Below, one piece after another: positions 34,371 to 48,900 of a stretch of 64,000 nucleotides of DNA. The DNA lies in NCBI GenBank assembly GCA_013399015.1, contig VWZX01005788.1, positions 2,043-66,042 of the forward strand, in the 5' to 3' direction. Under the pieces are notes generated by a model. The model saw only the letters and a program-made list of their open reading frames with translations. It made no database searches and was not told the DNA's origin. Position 1 is the stretch's first letter; every line of letters begins with the position of its first letter. Source of the DNA: Galbula dea. Taxonomy: Eukaryota > Chordata > Aves > Piciformes > Galbulidae. Made by a program: the position numbers and the translations under genes.

Positions 34371-37185
34371 CCTCATGAATTTCAGATTGTCTTGCACAGC
34401 CAGCACAGCCCCCAGGCCCCACGGCCCTGAGCACCGTCACAACTCACCCCAAAGTTCTGTGACAAAATCTACAGCACAAACTGATCTGTGAGATCAGCTG
34501 CTCCCTTTCTCCTGGCTTCTTACAGACTGCTGGCACTGCGACTTAAATGGGAAGCAGCATCAAGGCAGAGAGTACTTGTTCTGGTCTATATTGCACCAGC
34601 ACTGAAACATTTGCTATATAGCCTTAAAATGCAGCATCTGAAGAGAAAAGTGACCTGGTTTCTCTGGCTTGCTGGAGCCATGCTGGGAGCAATGCAACAG
34701 AAGCAGGCAGGCAGATGGGAGCGGGATCGCTTTGGAGCTGCTGGAGCCTCCCAGTCAGTTGCCCATCTCTCCCAGTAGATGATGCTAAAGCGCGATTGTT
34801 TTGAGCAGCTTTAAGGAAGTGGAAGATTTTATCGGGGGAAATCTGAGGTGGTAGGAAGGCTTCTGGGGCTCAGTGCTACAGCAGGAATGTACGGCAAAGA
34901 CCCTGAAAAAGCTGGAGGCCAATTCGCTCCTGTCTTTTATTAACAGCTTGAAAAGCAACAGGATAAGAGCACATGCAGGTTTTCAGGATTTTTAAGCAGA
35001 CCATGCCATGCCTACCTTTATATATGCGTTTCTGCAGTTCTTCCAGCTAAAGCACAATGCCAGCATTGTACTGTCTTATGTCTTTTCTTGACTCTACTGT
35101 CATCAGACAGCTGCTCACCTTTGCTTCCACACCGTGTTACTAACCCCTGCTCAGTGCAGTCACACCCATTCAGAGTGAGCAACTTGGAATGAAGCATTCA
35201 GTGATAGCTGTAGCTTTCTGGTTGCTTTTGAAATGTGTAGTGGCATTTATTACTAGAAACAAAGCAGCATTTTGCCTGTAGATGCTGCCAAAGTTCAGGT
35301 ATGTTTAAGCTCTGGAGCCAGGAGAGGAAGTGGTTCTGGAGTGAGAAGTGTAAGCTCAGATATGCATTTCCCTGGAATTTAGGAAAATTAGAGGGAGTTT
35401 GGCCTTGTCTTTTCTTCCATTAGAGCTTTTCTGAAGACTTCTAGGGCAGGCAGTATAATTCACTCTGAAGTGAAGTTTTAAAGCTCAAAGATTCATCTGG
35501 AAGTTATTAATAAAAACAATAAAAATAGAAACTTAAACCCAGTACTTTTTAGTGAGGAAAAATGGCCTACATTTTTCTGTTGGATACTTTTTGTACTTTT
35601 ATAGCTGAAAAGTCTTTTTTCCCTTTTAAGAAAGAAGACAAATTATTAGTCTCATTATGTGACTTCTGGGATCTGTTGTAAAGACACCTTTTGGTTCTCA
35701 GCATCCAAGCCATTAGTCCTGGACTGTTGTGCATTAGGAAACATGCACAAGGCCCCTGTCTTCACAGACAATTTAGGGGGAAAGGGTGTACAGAAAGACC
35801 AAATAATTTCTCTGGATCCCATATGTGGCATGAGGAGGGGCTCAGAGGAGAAGTACTTCACTCCTCACCAAGTGCCTGGTCTACTGGACCATTATTGCTT
35901 CTATGTTAATACAGTCATCAATTATACACTAGGGCTGTATGGTATAACACCACCACCCCCTTTCCTAAATTCCTGTATGCAAACATACTACAGATTGTCA
36001 GAGATGCAGTGCTGATGCTGCCTTGTCCATGACTGATATGCTTTCTTGAGTCAGAAGTATATCCTGGGACAGTTGAGAATGCTTCAAGATATATGGATGG
36101 GTTTGTTTTCTTCAAAGCCCTTGGACTAGAATCAGATTGCCTGAAGGAAACTTCTCAGAGCTTCTTAGTCTCTTTTAAGAAAAGAGATTCTGCAAACATG
36201 ACTGTGTTTGCAGTTTTCTTGCCACTTGACTGTATTTGGTTTTCCTGAATTCTCTCAGGATGTTGTCTATTCAGTGCATGCTGAAAGGCACCACCACAGA
36301 GGCTCTTTAATAGTGAAGATGTTTTGAATCCCCTGCTCTCTGGAGATCATGCTCATCAAAGTGGGCTTCCTTCTTTACCCACCTTGGAAAAAGGTTATCA
36401 ACAGTGGGACAGATGGAAGTTTTACAGAAGGTAATGAATAGGATGAACCCAGCTCTATGTGGGCTTTTATGGTAATAGATGAGGTGGAGATCGAGTGAGA
36501 TGGCTGTGGAGCAGGAAAGTTTACTGACAGCAAACTGCAGGAGAGCTGGAAAACAGCCTGATAGGCCCTTGGATCAAACTCTGGAGCAGTATTATCCTCT
36601 TGAGATTTTGTCACTAGGTGGACAACAACAAGGTGTGCCTGGGCAGAATGGATGGTAAGATTTATAGAGAAGCTCCAGGACAAAGATCAGTAATTGTGTG
36701 AAATGGAGATGAATGTGAAGTACAGCATGAGAAACCTGACACTGTTGTGATCTTTCCATCACAGGTCATGCAAAATATGAAATGCAGTATGTAAGAGGAA
36801 ACTGGAATTTTTCTTAATCATCTGTGACCCTCCACAACTTTTCCAAGTGAAGTTACTATTTAAAAAAAGGATGGCAAGAGCTTACTTCACTTTGGGCTTT
36901 TTCACTATTTGAGAGTACTTGGGAAAGAAGGATAAATATAGCTGATAAAGACTCTAAAGCAGCTAACAGCTATGGCAGAATGAATCACTTCAGAGTTACA
37001 CACAGTTATAAGAGTAAGAGTCAGGTGCTACTCTTTTAAAAATGGCCAAAGAAAATAAAATGGGAACCTCCAAGCAACAGCATTCTGACCTCACCAAATG
37101 CCTTTGTCTAATTTAGACTGCATTAGCAATTGTGTTCTTCACAAAATCCTGAGTAGAAGAGGGGAAGGATTTATAGGCAGCATTA
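34371..37185. other. Non-coding DNA, nothing recognised
   Basis: Open frames up to 118 codons (35659-36015 plus) with competing frames on the other strand. No domain, no clear repeat. Confidence 0.45.
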
Positions 37186-37189
37186 TGTC

Positions 37190-37390
37190 CTAAAGGGATT
37201 CATCCAATGACATTACAAAATGCATTTAAAAATACATAATTAGCACTTTTCATCCATAAATTTCCAAAGTGATATTTTTAAAAGGGGGACATTGCCTAGC
37301 TCCATGTGAACTAAATAACTTTAAATCAAGTGAGACAATTTCTATGCTTGAAAGATGTTTATATTTGAAAGAAGAGCATCATTGAACATC
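37190..37390. promoter_or_regulatory. Possible conserved non-coding element
   Basis: AT-rich unique run with AAAATACATAATTAGCAC near 37229 and TAAATAACTTTAAATCAAG near 37313. No ORF. Low-confidence candidate. Confidence 0.22.
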
Positions 37391-40300
37391 TCCTCTCCTT
37401 TCTCTCCTGTTGATTTATCTCCCAGATTTCTGGAGGTCACTCTTATTGGTAGAAGTCAGCATTTGTTGTGTTTTGCAATGCAAAAATTCTTTTCATTCCC
37501 TAACACTAGAACAATATTTCATTGAATTGCTCTGGTTTATTAGACTAGTTGCACAGATGTCCTCTCTTCCTGAGCCAGATGTACAGAGTGCTGCTTCCAG
37601 CTTAGCCCAAACTGGAACATGTTGACAGAATAACATAACCGAGACCAGACATATTGCATTTTACACTAAAGGTCATGCAAAAAGCACAGGCTGCATATAG
37701 CATGGGCTGTTTTACATAAACACACATTTGGTTCAGCTTTGGGATAGGGATTACTGAAAGAATGCTTGGGGAGGACAAGCTATAAAGCAGTTGGAAAGAT
37801 CTGACAGTTGTTGAATGAATTGCCCCCAAACTGGTACATCTTTCGAAGAACAAGTGTGAAGAGATCTGCAAGAGGAGGAGAGAGAAAACTCTCAGGGAAA
37901 CATTTCTGCTTGAGATTCTTCCAGAGAGACAGAGGCTACTTTGCAAGTTTAACAGGAGTTTTCCTGAGGACTTTTGGGGTTTGATTCAGTGGTGTCCTTA
38001 CCTTGCTCATACCTTTCACCAGTGTGAGAGGAGTAATTAGAAGAGAAGAAGAAATCAAATTGCCTAACAAAGAAGATGAATGAATGCAAGCAAGGCCAGA
38101 ATGTTTCCAGTGGCTGCAGCATCTATCTGGGGAAGAGCTCCAGACAAGTGTATATGGATCCAGCTGTTACAGATGAGGAAGGATTGTCCTGCAGAACAGC
38201 TACAACCTCAAATGCTTAAATTTCACACTCACATGAGCTGAAGAAGAAGATAAGGACCTGCAGCCAGATTAATTTTAGAATGAGGACACAAACCCAGATC
38301 AGGGCCAAAATTCCCAATGTTTCTTTGCTAACAGGTTGGTCTCATGTGGCAGAAATCTTGCACTGAGGCTATGCTGACCTCAATTCTGGTGACAGAGGAG
38401 GGGGAACAACAACCCTTCTGAATTTTGGGATTCATCTGTGACTTGCAGGTTTGATGTTTTGTTTTTTTTTTTCAACAAGAAACTTAAATCCTCTCTGTTT
38501 TCTAATTTGAAAACCTGGTAAAAACACTAATCTCCTAAAGATACTCTTCAGCTTAATTAATCAGTGTTCATAAAGTCTCTAAGTTAGAAGACAGTATGGA
38601 CTGTAAGTGCCAAGTATTACTGGTACAATGAACAAATGAACAACAGCAAATGAGTATAAGCACACTGCAAAGGAGGAATGTCATTAAGGAAAGAGGTCCC
38701 ATTTCAAGCTGCCAAATACAAAGGAGTGAGTAATTTACTTTCAGTACCAAAAACATTTCAATGTTGTTCTTTAAGTGATTCTGCTTATGATCATTATTCC
38801 TTAGCTAACTGCTATAAATATTTTAAAGTGCTGACATGGCCTTCTATTGCCACCTAGAAATGTGGGAAATGAGGAGTAGAAAACAGAAAAATAAAAACAG
38901 TTGAAAAAGCCATGTCTGGTTTGCCACATGCTAAATACAGACATCTTTGTCTCATGCATAGCTTTGCTTTTTTGTTTTTCCCCTGAAGACACCTCTCTGT
39001 GTGTGGCTACTGTCCCATGCTTTGTCATTACAGTCTGGCCAAGATTTATGAGTTGATAACTGTTTAAACCCTGGATCACAAAGCATCATTTCTGTTCTCT
39101 CCTGACCTTAGCTGCGACCTCTGTGACTGCAGGCAGAGAGAAATGTGTGATTTTGGTACAGTCAGGCAGGGTAATGCAATCTGCTGGCACTGCTAAAGCA
39201 CAGCTTCACGTTTCTGTGACAGAGAGTACATTAAATTGGCCCACAAAGGAGTTGCAAAGGGTACAAGAGGTGGCAGGATTTTCTCTCTCAAACATTTTCA
39301 GGCAGTGCCCTGGCTCCCTTGCACATGCTCAGTACACCCAATCACAAATGAGCTGGGTTTGAGTTAGTTATCAGGTTAGTTTAATACACAATATTCTGAC
39401 CAAACTGTAGAAATTCATGTTACCTGAGGTTTTGGAGCAAAATGTGTGTATGTATCCATATACCTACTTACTTTATTGCTTAGAATGCCTCTGCTGTCCA
39501 TACTCAGTATAACCAGCTGCACAGGACAAGCTAGTCTCTCTCTGCCATTCTCTCATCTGACTGCCAGACCACCCTGCTCTCCTGCACCACAAGGTCTATT
39601 CTCACATGCTACCTCACCTAAACAGCAGCTCTGTCTGCTCACTGCAATAGGAAATATTTCAATACACACTTGCACATGGCAAGTGTTGTTACCCAAATAG
39701 AGCCTTTGTTTTGGGTATGTTTTCCAGACAGTGCCAAAAGTGATGGGAGCTCTATGAAGATGAACCCAAGTGCTCCTACATGTCCAGCCCATTGCACAGC
39801 AGGAAGATTTTCAATGTGCTCAGCACAGTCAGCTGTGGATTTGCCATGAAGTTCACCCATACAAAGCCTTATTGGACAAAATCCCCTAAAATCCAGTGCA
39901 ACACTGTGCCCTGAGGCACAGCAAGACTGTGTTACTTCAGATTTGCACTCATGTAAGGATATTGAGATGTTCAACTCTGAAGAAGGATCTTCTTCTTCCA
40001 AAGAAGTCAACAATGAGACACTTGTTTAAAACTGGAGTAAACCAGTGGCAAATAGGACTCAGCTCCTCAATAGCAGTTGTCTCTGTTCCCTCCTCTCATG
40101 GTGTCAATGACAAATAGCAGCTGAACACTCTGGATGATGCTGCATGGATTAACTGAGACAAGACTGTTAGCAGGAGGTAAGTTTGCTTAGCTCTCTAAGT
40201 GATAGGGTTGTGTATCTCATCTGGCACACTCACCCAGAAGACATCACTTTGATAGCAAAGAAAATCTTTCCTGCTCTTAGAAGCACTGAGACTATGATCT

Positions 40301-43300
40301 TCCCTTTGGAAAAGAGGTGACAGAACACAGCAGGGAAGGGGGGACTCAAGAGGAGGCAGGAATCAAAATTTCAGGGTTTGCTTTCAGATGAGGTCTCTTG
40401 TTTACTCCATATCTGAGTTTACCAATCAGTAGAACTGGTAATGTACTCACATAGAGTGCTGGCAGCTCTTGATTTGTGTTTATCTATGTGTATCTACTGC
40501 TGGAAATTCAAGGTGGTGTTGAGAAAGCCAGTGCACTGTTGGTTGGATATGTGGTCTTTTACCTCTCTGATTCCAAAAGAAAGTTGGCTCAGGTTATTGG
40601 AGATGAATTTTTCCCAGCTGATGGTTGTTTAGAGAAAGGCAAGAAATGACTCAGGGCTCTAAGGAGATTCTTGCCTCTGCTCATTTCAAGGCTGTGATTC
40701 TGGTCCTATCTGGAAGTGACAGGGGAGAAGCCCAGGACAAAATAGATGCTGCAGAGGATGAGCCTCTTGCAGCACAGGCATTGTTCTGGCAGGTAGGAGG
40801 TGAAGATGATTGATGAGGTCAGTGTGGGATCTCTGCTCCATCTCAACCAACAACTTCAATACACATAAAGAAGAAAAATTCTGGTCTCCAGCTCTGTCAC
40901 TCAAACACTTTGCAGAACTATGTTTATTACAAAATAATTATAACTGCAAATTAGGAATGGGGGTGTTCTAGCACCTCCTTGCATCTCTCCCATATGCATC
41001 TAAAATAAAAGTAGCATTGCAAAACTATTGTAACCTTCTCTTACAGGTTCAAGTCAGAAATGAAACTGAGACACTTGTTTAGTTAGGAGCGGACACTGTA
41101 TGTGTTGGCTTTACTGCCCCTTTTCTAATCCCAGCAAGCCTATTTTCTGCACTAAACAGTCCAGTGTTTGTAGCAACTTCAAATAAATGTGCAACTCAAC
41201 AAAAAATGCAGCTGATCTTATTCACACCAGGCTTTTGAAACACAGCTTTTGTCCCTGTGGCATACCATATCCTCAGCTCCTCTTGCTGGTGATGCTAGTC
41301 CTGAGAGAGAAGGACATTCAGGGATCATGCTCTCTATGGATAAATTTGGTTCAGAGCAGTGTTTCTCAGGGTGCAGATTGGAAGGGGGCAACAGCAGAAG
41401 GGTGCAAGCCAAAGTTCATGGAATGGGGTGAATCATGGTTATGTTTGTTAGCTGCAGGATTTTTCTTTTATAAAAAGATTTGTTGCTCTGAGGCCCACTA
41501 ATTACAGCAAGTTTCTGGAGAAACTGTTTTCCAGAATTCAGTGGGCTTTGCTCTTATTTGAAGGTATTTCATAACACCCTTTTTATGAGACTATTTCTCA
41601 AAGCTCAAAAATCTCATTTTTGGCTGTTCAGCTAAGTTTAAAATCAGTGCAACAAACTCTTTCCTAAAACAGTGTATGAGTCATTCCAAGTAATATCCAT
41701 ATTATGGAAACACACTCAGGCCCCATATCTGTAATGCCTGGGCCAAGAGCAGACCACAGCCTAACTAAAGTCTTGAGATACCTTTTAAATATACATAGCA
41801 ATCATGATCTCCACTTTCCTACAGATTGGAGTCTTCAGCAAGGAGAGAAATACTGAATTAAAAATATTACTGTCAGGGTATATTTTACTACCTGAAGTAT
41901 TTTATTGACTGCTTCAAGGGAATCAATGCATTAAATAAGCACAACTGCATCAGAAGAAAAGAGAGATTGTTCTATGCATTCCTATGTTTTAAGTTCATGC
42001 TGTATGCTTTATGTTACATGCAACTTGTTGAGCTGGTTAGGATTTAGGAAACCCTTGAGAAAGGAAATGATCTTGACATTTGTGATTTATTTGTAAAAGA
42101 GGTTCAGCAACTGAAGGTAAAAAAAATAGATTTGTCTAAGTATATGGAGGCATAAAATTGGGATAAAATGCTAAACAAATAATAGGAACATATATGGAAA
42201 AGAAATATATTGAAACCAAGTTAAGATTGTGAGGAATAATTCAAAAGTAGAAAGCAAATGCCAGACTAGGCAACACAATGTATAGCATGGATGTGCCTGG
42301 GCTTTCAGTGTAGTCATGTTGGTTGCATACATCTGCACTTCACTGAAGAATTCATCAGGACAAGGAACCCATCACAAACCTTTGGCACAGGTTTAAGCAA
42401 GGTACAAAAGGATTTTGCTCTGTGGGCTTCAGAAACCACACAGGTACCTATTGCTGTTCCAGGTGCATGTTTATCTTCTGAAGTTGGTACTGTGAATTAA
42501 CACATCTAAGTCCTAATTATTTCAAACCACTGCATCACCAGAATTTCACCTTCAGCTCCCTGTATAATTGATGACAGCCTTAGCCTAGCATTGTAGGTAT
42601 TTCAGTGGGGATGTTTATGTTTTAAGGGCTTCTAGGTCATCCTATGGTCAGCAATGTATTTCATCTCGTGGTTAAGCCCATGCTATGTTTGCCTTGAGGC
42701 TTGTTTCAAGGTCTTGATTAACACCACCACTCCATGCCTAGTTAAGCTGGCAGAAGCCTGTTCTGCAACCAAAATGGGTTTCCTGTCCCCCCGTGGTCTC
42801 CAGATGGTTGTTCATGCTCCCTCCCCTGTGTGGGCACAGGTGTTTCTCTGACCATGCAGGGAGAGATCAGAAAACTGATCTCAGGGAAAACTGACCTGCT
42901 TTAAAAAAGAAATGCCTGGGTTTCAGACAGGTCATTTCTTTGGCTGGGTTCACTGAATGTCTGGGAGGGGGAGAGGTGGTGAGGTGGGAGCTGAGTGGGC
43001 AGCCAGGGCCGGGAGAAGGAGAACAGAGCTCCTCCTCTGGTCAGCTTCTCTGGAGGTATGGGCAAGTGCAGTCTGAGAATATTTAAGCAGTATCTAGGTA
43101 GCAGTATCCAGTTGGATCATGGACCTTCCCTCCTTACAGACCTGCAGAAGGAGAATACTTCTCCCTTCACCAAGCTGCTGAAGGAGCAGCTCCTTTGAAT
43201 ATCAGCCATACAAGCTGATCAAATCCCTTTGGGATTTGCAGCCACTGCTTGGTAGATGTTTCCTGTGCATATGCTTGTCCCTCAGGGTGAGCAATTCTTT

Positions 43301-45415
43301 ATGATTGAAATCAACCAAAACCCTGCCACTAAATACATTCTAATTTTAGAACCTTTAAACCTTTAAAACCTTCTAACCTTTAAAATCTGAAAAGGTTTTC
43401 TCACTGGTGAGGTTATAGGCTGCAGAAATATATTAGCAGTTACATTAGGAACAACTTGAGGCTTCCACACTAAAATCCTAAGCTTATAGGCTTTTATAGA
43501 CATTGCAGTTCCTTTTCACTTCCCTTAAGTTAGGAATAGTCAGTTTATCCCTAAAGGCTGGATTCAGCCCACCAGGAAAGACCAGCAAGTTTGAGAAGTG
43601 AAGAAATAATTTGGTGGGACTCGCTTGCTTACAGATGTCATTTTTCATGAGTGCAAGTGCTCTTCCTACTCCACATGACCTGAAGTGTCCACCACAAGAC
43701 CACAGCAGATTCCCTCTCTACTTTGTGGCAATGACACACCTACCTATGTGATGGCATCGTGCAGGAAAATGAGGTTGTGCAGCCAGCTGTCAACTGCCCT
43801 TTCTGTACTTGGTTGATTACACACAGTAAGTAGATGCTACATGTGGTCACTTGACCTGACTTCTCTCACTCATTCAAAAGGATAACTGGCATGGTATATT
43901 GGATACAAGCATTTTAGTCAAATGACAGCTACAGCTTTGGTCAACTGTAAGAGGCAGAAGCTGTGTGGCCATTGAAGGTCATCATGAGCCACTCTGCCCT
44001 CTCCACCCAAAAGAACTATCCTGTCTTGTTTTTTTTTCCAGAAGATGATTGAGCAATCATGATCCTCTTCTATACACTAACAAACTGCTTCAGCAATAGG
44101 CAATGCCTTTGCCATATCATGTAGAATCTTGCTTCTAGTCTGAGTTGTGGCTTTTCTGTGTGGGTTCTCGCATCTTTGTTGTGGTTTGCTACCTGAGCTA
44201 GGCTTCAGTGGGTTTTGTCTATGAGATCATGTTTACTCTCAGATGGTTTGGCACAATGCTTTAGAAAATGAGATAGGTTTGGGGCAGGAAGCAGCATCTC
44301 CCACATAAAGGGTGGTACCAAATCTATTTTGATGACTGGCATTCCTGTAGGAATGCAAGGAGATAAACTCTACCCAAATTACTGGGCTGATGATTTAGCT
44401 GGGTCCTATCCCATCTCTAACTGTAAATTCTGTATCTTGACCTGAATGGCTCCTAGCAGGATTTTAAACAATAATTTGATTAGTTAGCGTAAAAGAACCT
44501 ACTGTAAAACATAACTTTCTACCCCAAATATCAGTGAGGTTTCTAAGTGTAAGAAGTTTGGTTCTCTTACATCAGGGATCAGTATTTCTTAAACACCAAG
44601 CAGATGTTAGAGGAGGGGCTGGCAGTATGTTTTTGGACTCAGGTGTACTCCAAAACACCTTCTGCTCCCTTCTGCCTATTTTTTCTGTAGGTCCAGAATG
44701 ACCCAAGCTTCTGTTGTTGAAGCTGCTCCTACCCTTGGCAGCAAAGCAGTGTGCTTCCACGTCTGTAGCACACAGAGGACATCCTCTGCAGCTCCTGCTG
44801 ACTAGGAGCGAGACTTGAGTGACTGTGGTGTCCTTTGTGCAGGGCTCTCTGCTAGCCTTGCACTCCTCCTGCCACTCAGAGGTGCATCAGTGGTACCTGG
44901 AAATGATGCTGGTGTGGAAGGTTGTGGAGCCAGGACACAATCTGCTTTTCCTCTGATAAATCAGCATGAGATGTTTTGATTAGGTGTGTAAGGGAGACCT
45001 CTGCGTATTTACTCCCTGACACAATGTCTGAAATCCACCAGCAGGACAACCTTCCCCTCTCAGATGTTAATTAAACTTAATTAAACCTCACTTTTTTTTT
45101 TTCTTTCCCTTTAAAGAAGAGAAACCCCAACAGGGCAAGAAGTTAAAGCAAACAAAAACTATGGAACTATATCATAAGATGGAATGGGCAGAACATAAGA
45201 AGTATTGAGGGAAAAAACAAAACTTCTTAAAGTCTTTCAATGTACAATTACAAAAGAGAGTAAAAAATCAATCATCCAGACTGCATTCACTGGCTTCATT
45301 TACAAGTTTTTGTAGAAGATTTTTTTCTGTTGTTCAAACAGCTGTTTTGGAAATCAAATTCTCTCTTTTTTTGGGGCTCATTTTACCTGCATTTGAGGTA
45401 AAGTATGAAACTACC
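37391..45415. other. Non-coding DNA, nothing recognised
   Basis: Eight kilobases with only short frames (largest 124 codons, minus, 39639-40013), no domain and no identified mobile element. Small near-repeats occur, such as CCTTTAAACCTTTAAAACC near 43352. Confidence 0.45.
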
Positions 45416-45423
45416 TCTAAATG

Positions 45424-45437
45424 CCACCCTCTAGTAG
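45424..45437 (-). promoter_or_regulatory. CTCF-like motif, minus orientation
   Basis: The minus strand reads CTACTAGAGGGTGG, 12 of 14 to CCASYAGRKGGCRS. A weaker minus-strand neighbour lies at 45580-45593 (ACAGTAGGTGGTGT, 11 of 14). Together they face the plus-oriented motif at 12945. Confidence 0.35.
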
Positions 45438-45439
45438 TT

Positions 45440-45900
45440 CGTCCTTAGGATATTGTTTTAAACATAATTGAATTGCTGGGGTACATTAAACATTGCAGTG
45501 TTTTAAGCAGGGGAAATAATGTAATCATGTGGTCTTTAGGACAGTTAATTAGCCTGGCATGTATGAAAGTGTAACAAGAACACCACCTACTGTAAAAGTG
45601 AATGTTCTACACTCCGAGCACTAATTCCTCATAGCTTTACCCTGCATGGAAATCGTTAACCCTTTTATTGTCAACTGCTTTTAGGCAAAATGATTGAATT
45701 TAGAGCTGGTGATCCCAGCTCTCACCAACATCAGCCAGAGGGAAAATCTAAGAAGTAAAATAAATCACAATCGGTTTAAGCATCAGGAGTGATCATTTCT
45801 GAAAAGATTATTCAAGGCATTTTCATAATGATGATGGATTTTTTAGCTGGAAATAGTAAGGATTTAAATAAAATTTCTGGTGATATCAGCACAGTTTTTA
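45440..45900. promoter_or_regulatory. Possible conserved non-coding element
   Basis: Unique sequence without ORFs. It includes AACATAATTGAATTGC near 45461, AGTTAATTAGCCTGGCAT near 45543 and TAAATCACAATCGGTTTAAG near 45761. GCATTTTCATAATGATGATG follows near 45816. It has the texture of an enhancer. Conservation is untested. Confidence 0.3.
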
Positions 45901-48900
45901 GAAAATTGCTTATGGTGACCCAGCTGTAATATTGCTATATTGCTGCCTTGATTTATCCACCCTAAGATGGACTGTAAATGATAACATCTAGCACCGTCGC
46001 TGTAACAGAGGTAGTGTAGGTCATGGCACAAGGGGAAAGAGCACGGTTCCCCCACAGCTCCTCATCTCTGTATTTTTGAGAAATGCAAGTGGGATCTGCA
46101 GATTCTGTGCAGCCTGAGCCAGGGGCAGCTCAGTTCCACTGCCTCCTGGGGGTCTGGGAAGTCTCAGCACCTGACAACGAACTGCTGGTGCTTGGCAGAA
46201 TTTGCTCACTTGTCAAAGTCTTGCTCAAAGTAAGGCAAGTCAGAAGCTTCTCGAAAAGGTCTGAAGGCTTGGTCCACCCCAAGTCTTCAAAGCACCATCA
46301 CCAGCTTTTATCAGAGCATACACAAAGCTTGGGGTAAGTGCTTCATGGGAAGCTCTGCTTCATCTTTTGAGCTTTGCCTCTTTATTTTGCAGTAGCAAAG
46401 CCATGATATTTAGTCACTGTAATAACATTCCACGTTTGAAATCTTCAGTCCTCAAAGATCTTTGCCCCTCCTATGGAAGGCACCTACAAGTAGTTATAAA
46501 AGACCACAAAGCTCCTTATTTTCTCTATTGCTGGGTCAGTTGTGAGAGAATTCAATGAGATGATAACAACTTCCACTAAATGGATCAAAAAAAGGATAAA
46601 GAAATCTGATGGGGTGAAACAGTGAGGGAATTCTTAAGAGAAAAGCATAGCACTGGTCTTTTTGAAGGCAATAGTGATGTTGCTCTTACTTCCAATAGCT
46701 CCTGCTTTTACTCAAAGTCACTTTTTGCTTTTATGTCTGCTGCTGAAAGTGTTTAGCACTGCAGAATTTTCTCTTCCAGTCAGAGAGCAGATCTCGTGTT
46801 TTGCAGGCGATGCTGGGCGCTGGCAGGGGCAGGAGCATTCCTGATTAAACAAACTCCCTAATAGAGCAAGTCTTGCGCTGCTAAACTCACATGCATTATT
46901 GCGCAGGAGGCCAAGCATATTTCAGCCACAATGATGGAGTGGGCAGCACTCTGTCAGATCAATTATGTACAAGGCCCATCTTCTCTATGATTCCCTCGAT
47001 TTTTCCTCCTGACAGTTCACCTTGTGCCCAACCTTCTGTTCTCATGGAGAAAAACCTGCAGACAATAGAAAACCTAAGGCTGTTTTTCCTTGCTGCAAAA
47101 TGGCTTAAAGTAATTCTTTCCTGTCAGGTTCCTCATGACTCTTCAGGCAAATTTATCTTCCCCAGTTTAGGGGATTTATAGCCTATTTCTTTCTTTCCTG
47201 GGTTGGTTTTTTTGGTTTTTTTTTGTTCTCTTTGGTAATGTTGTGAAAGCAGTGAATGCAGCTAAGCTGCTGGTTCCCAGCTGGGGTCCCTGTGCTGGTA
47301 ATAGCACTCCAGCCTGCTCCATCTTCAATGAGGAGCTTCTGTGCTCAGACCCTGCCCTTCTCTCATCCCAGGGCAGGAGGCCTAGTCCACACTTGGGAAA
47401 TAAGGGAGAGAAACTGACGTGTTGGGAAAGGAAACTGTAACAGCTTGAGTGGAAATCATAACAATAACATGAACTAGATACAAAGAGATACAAACCAATC
47501 TCAAACCCAAGCCCTGATGGCAAGGACATCTCCATCACCACTGATGCTGGGGCAGCTCTGGGGAAGTCCCAGCCTAGACTCAGCAGCAGATGGGAACTGG
47601 ACTCAGAACTAGCCCACATCCTGGCCATGCAAATGGCACTGAGATCAGGCTTGAATAAAAGTTTCTTTTCATGACAGAACACAGCACTGCCCAGGGGAGA
47701 TGAGCCCTAGGAGAGACTGTTCAGTTCCCAGTCAATTATCTGATGCAAGTGGCCTCAACTATTTATAATCAGTTCAGCCCTGCAGAATGAATTTGTATTT
47801 ACTAAGTGAGGACCAATATCAGCTCATACTGCCTGCACTAATTCAAAGCAGATTCCATGCGAACGAGGTACTGTGTACAAATGGTCTCAGTGGGGTGAGC
47901 TGGGGCAACTTCAGAGAAGAGAACTGGTCTGAATCTGGTGCCTTGTCTTTCTCCATCCTCTGAGTTAAATTGTACAGCTGAGTCAGCAAAACAAGCTTTG
48001 GTTGTACCCAGGCTGAAGACAACCAGGAAAACAGAGCAAAGAGAGGAGTTGTTGAATGGCTCAGGCAAAGTTTATTTTATTCCTTCTGTGCAGAAGAAGG
48101 AGGTATTGGAGCATATATTTAATTCCTATGAACTCAGTTGCATGTGAACTAAACCAACACAAAGTGCAAACAAGAACATTGTTATAGGTTGGGTTAGATT
48201 CCCCCTATATCATAAATAGAAGTGGTACCAAGCTGAAGCAAAGCTCAGACAGATGTGTATGTACAAATGCAAAACAGAAGTGATCAGGGACCTTCTGGAC
48301 TCCTTGCAACATGCTGGTGGTAGGAAGCCTGGGACCCTTGGTGGTCTATCCCTGCAGATGAAGCTTCAGATGAAGAGTTTTGGGTTAGCTAAATTGTACA
48401 AAATAGCCACTGTTTGTGATGTGCATAAGGGAACAGAGCCCCATGCCTCCCTGCATGGGATAGGAGCTGCCTTGAAGTTGGAGCAAAGAGCATTAAATGC
48501 AGCTGGAACAGCTTGGGAATGCTGACCACAGCCTGTGCTCCAGGGAGCTGAGACTGGAGACATTGCTCCAGCCAAGGACAAGAACACATTCTTTTGGTTC
48601 AGATTGATATCTTCTACAGATGCTTTGTCTTCCTAGAAAACTAACTTCCTTTTCTAACCTTTGTCTTTTCTGATCAAGACTATTGGCTTTTGATAGGACA
48701 GAAACTAAGTTGTTTTTCTACCTGCATCACTTGAACCTGGGGAGAATTCAAGGTCCTGATAAGATGGGTTTTCCACATAGTCTTCTTTTACCTCTCAGTA
48801 TTTTCCCTTTTACTTCGATCTAAGCAGTTCTGCTCTCACTTTCCCATCTCACTTCTCTCTCTCTCTGTAATGAGAATACTGATAGCAGATATATTATGTG

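Noticed and set aside
36611..36624. CTCF-like core TCACTAGGTGGACA
   Set aside because: Only 10 of 14 consensus positions; mismatches fall in the important right half.
38847..38860. CTCF-like core on the minus strand (TTTCTAGGTGGCAA)
   Set aside because: Only 10 of 14 positions agree, below the level I would list.
47176..47682. 168-codon minus-strand open frame
   Set aside because: No domain or signal, overlapped by a plus frame, no promoter or splice context; chance is sufficient.
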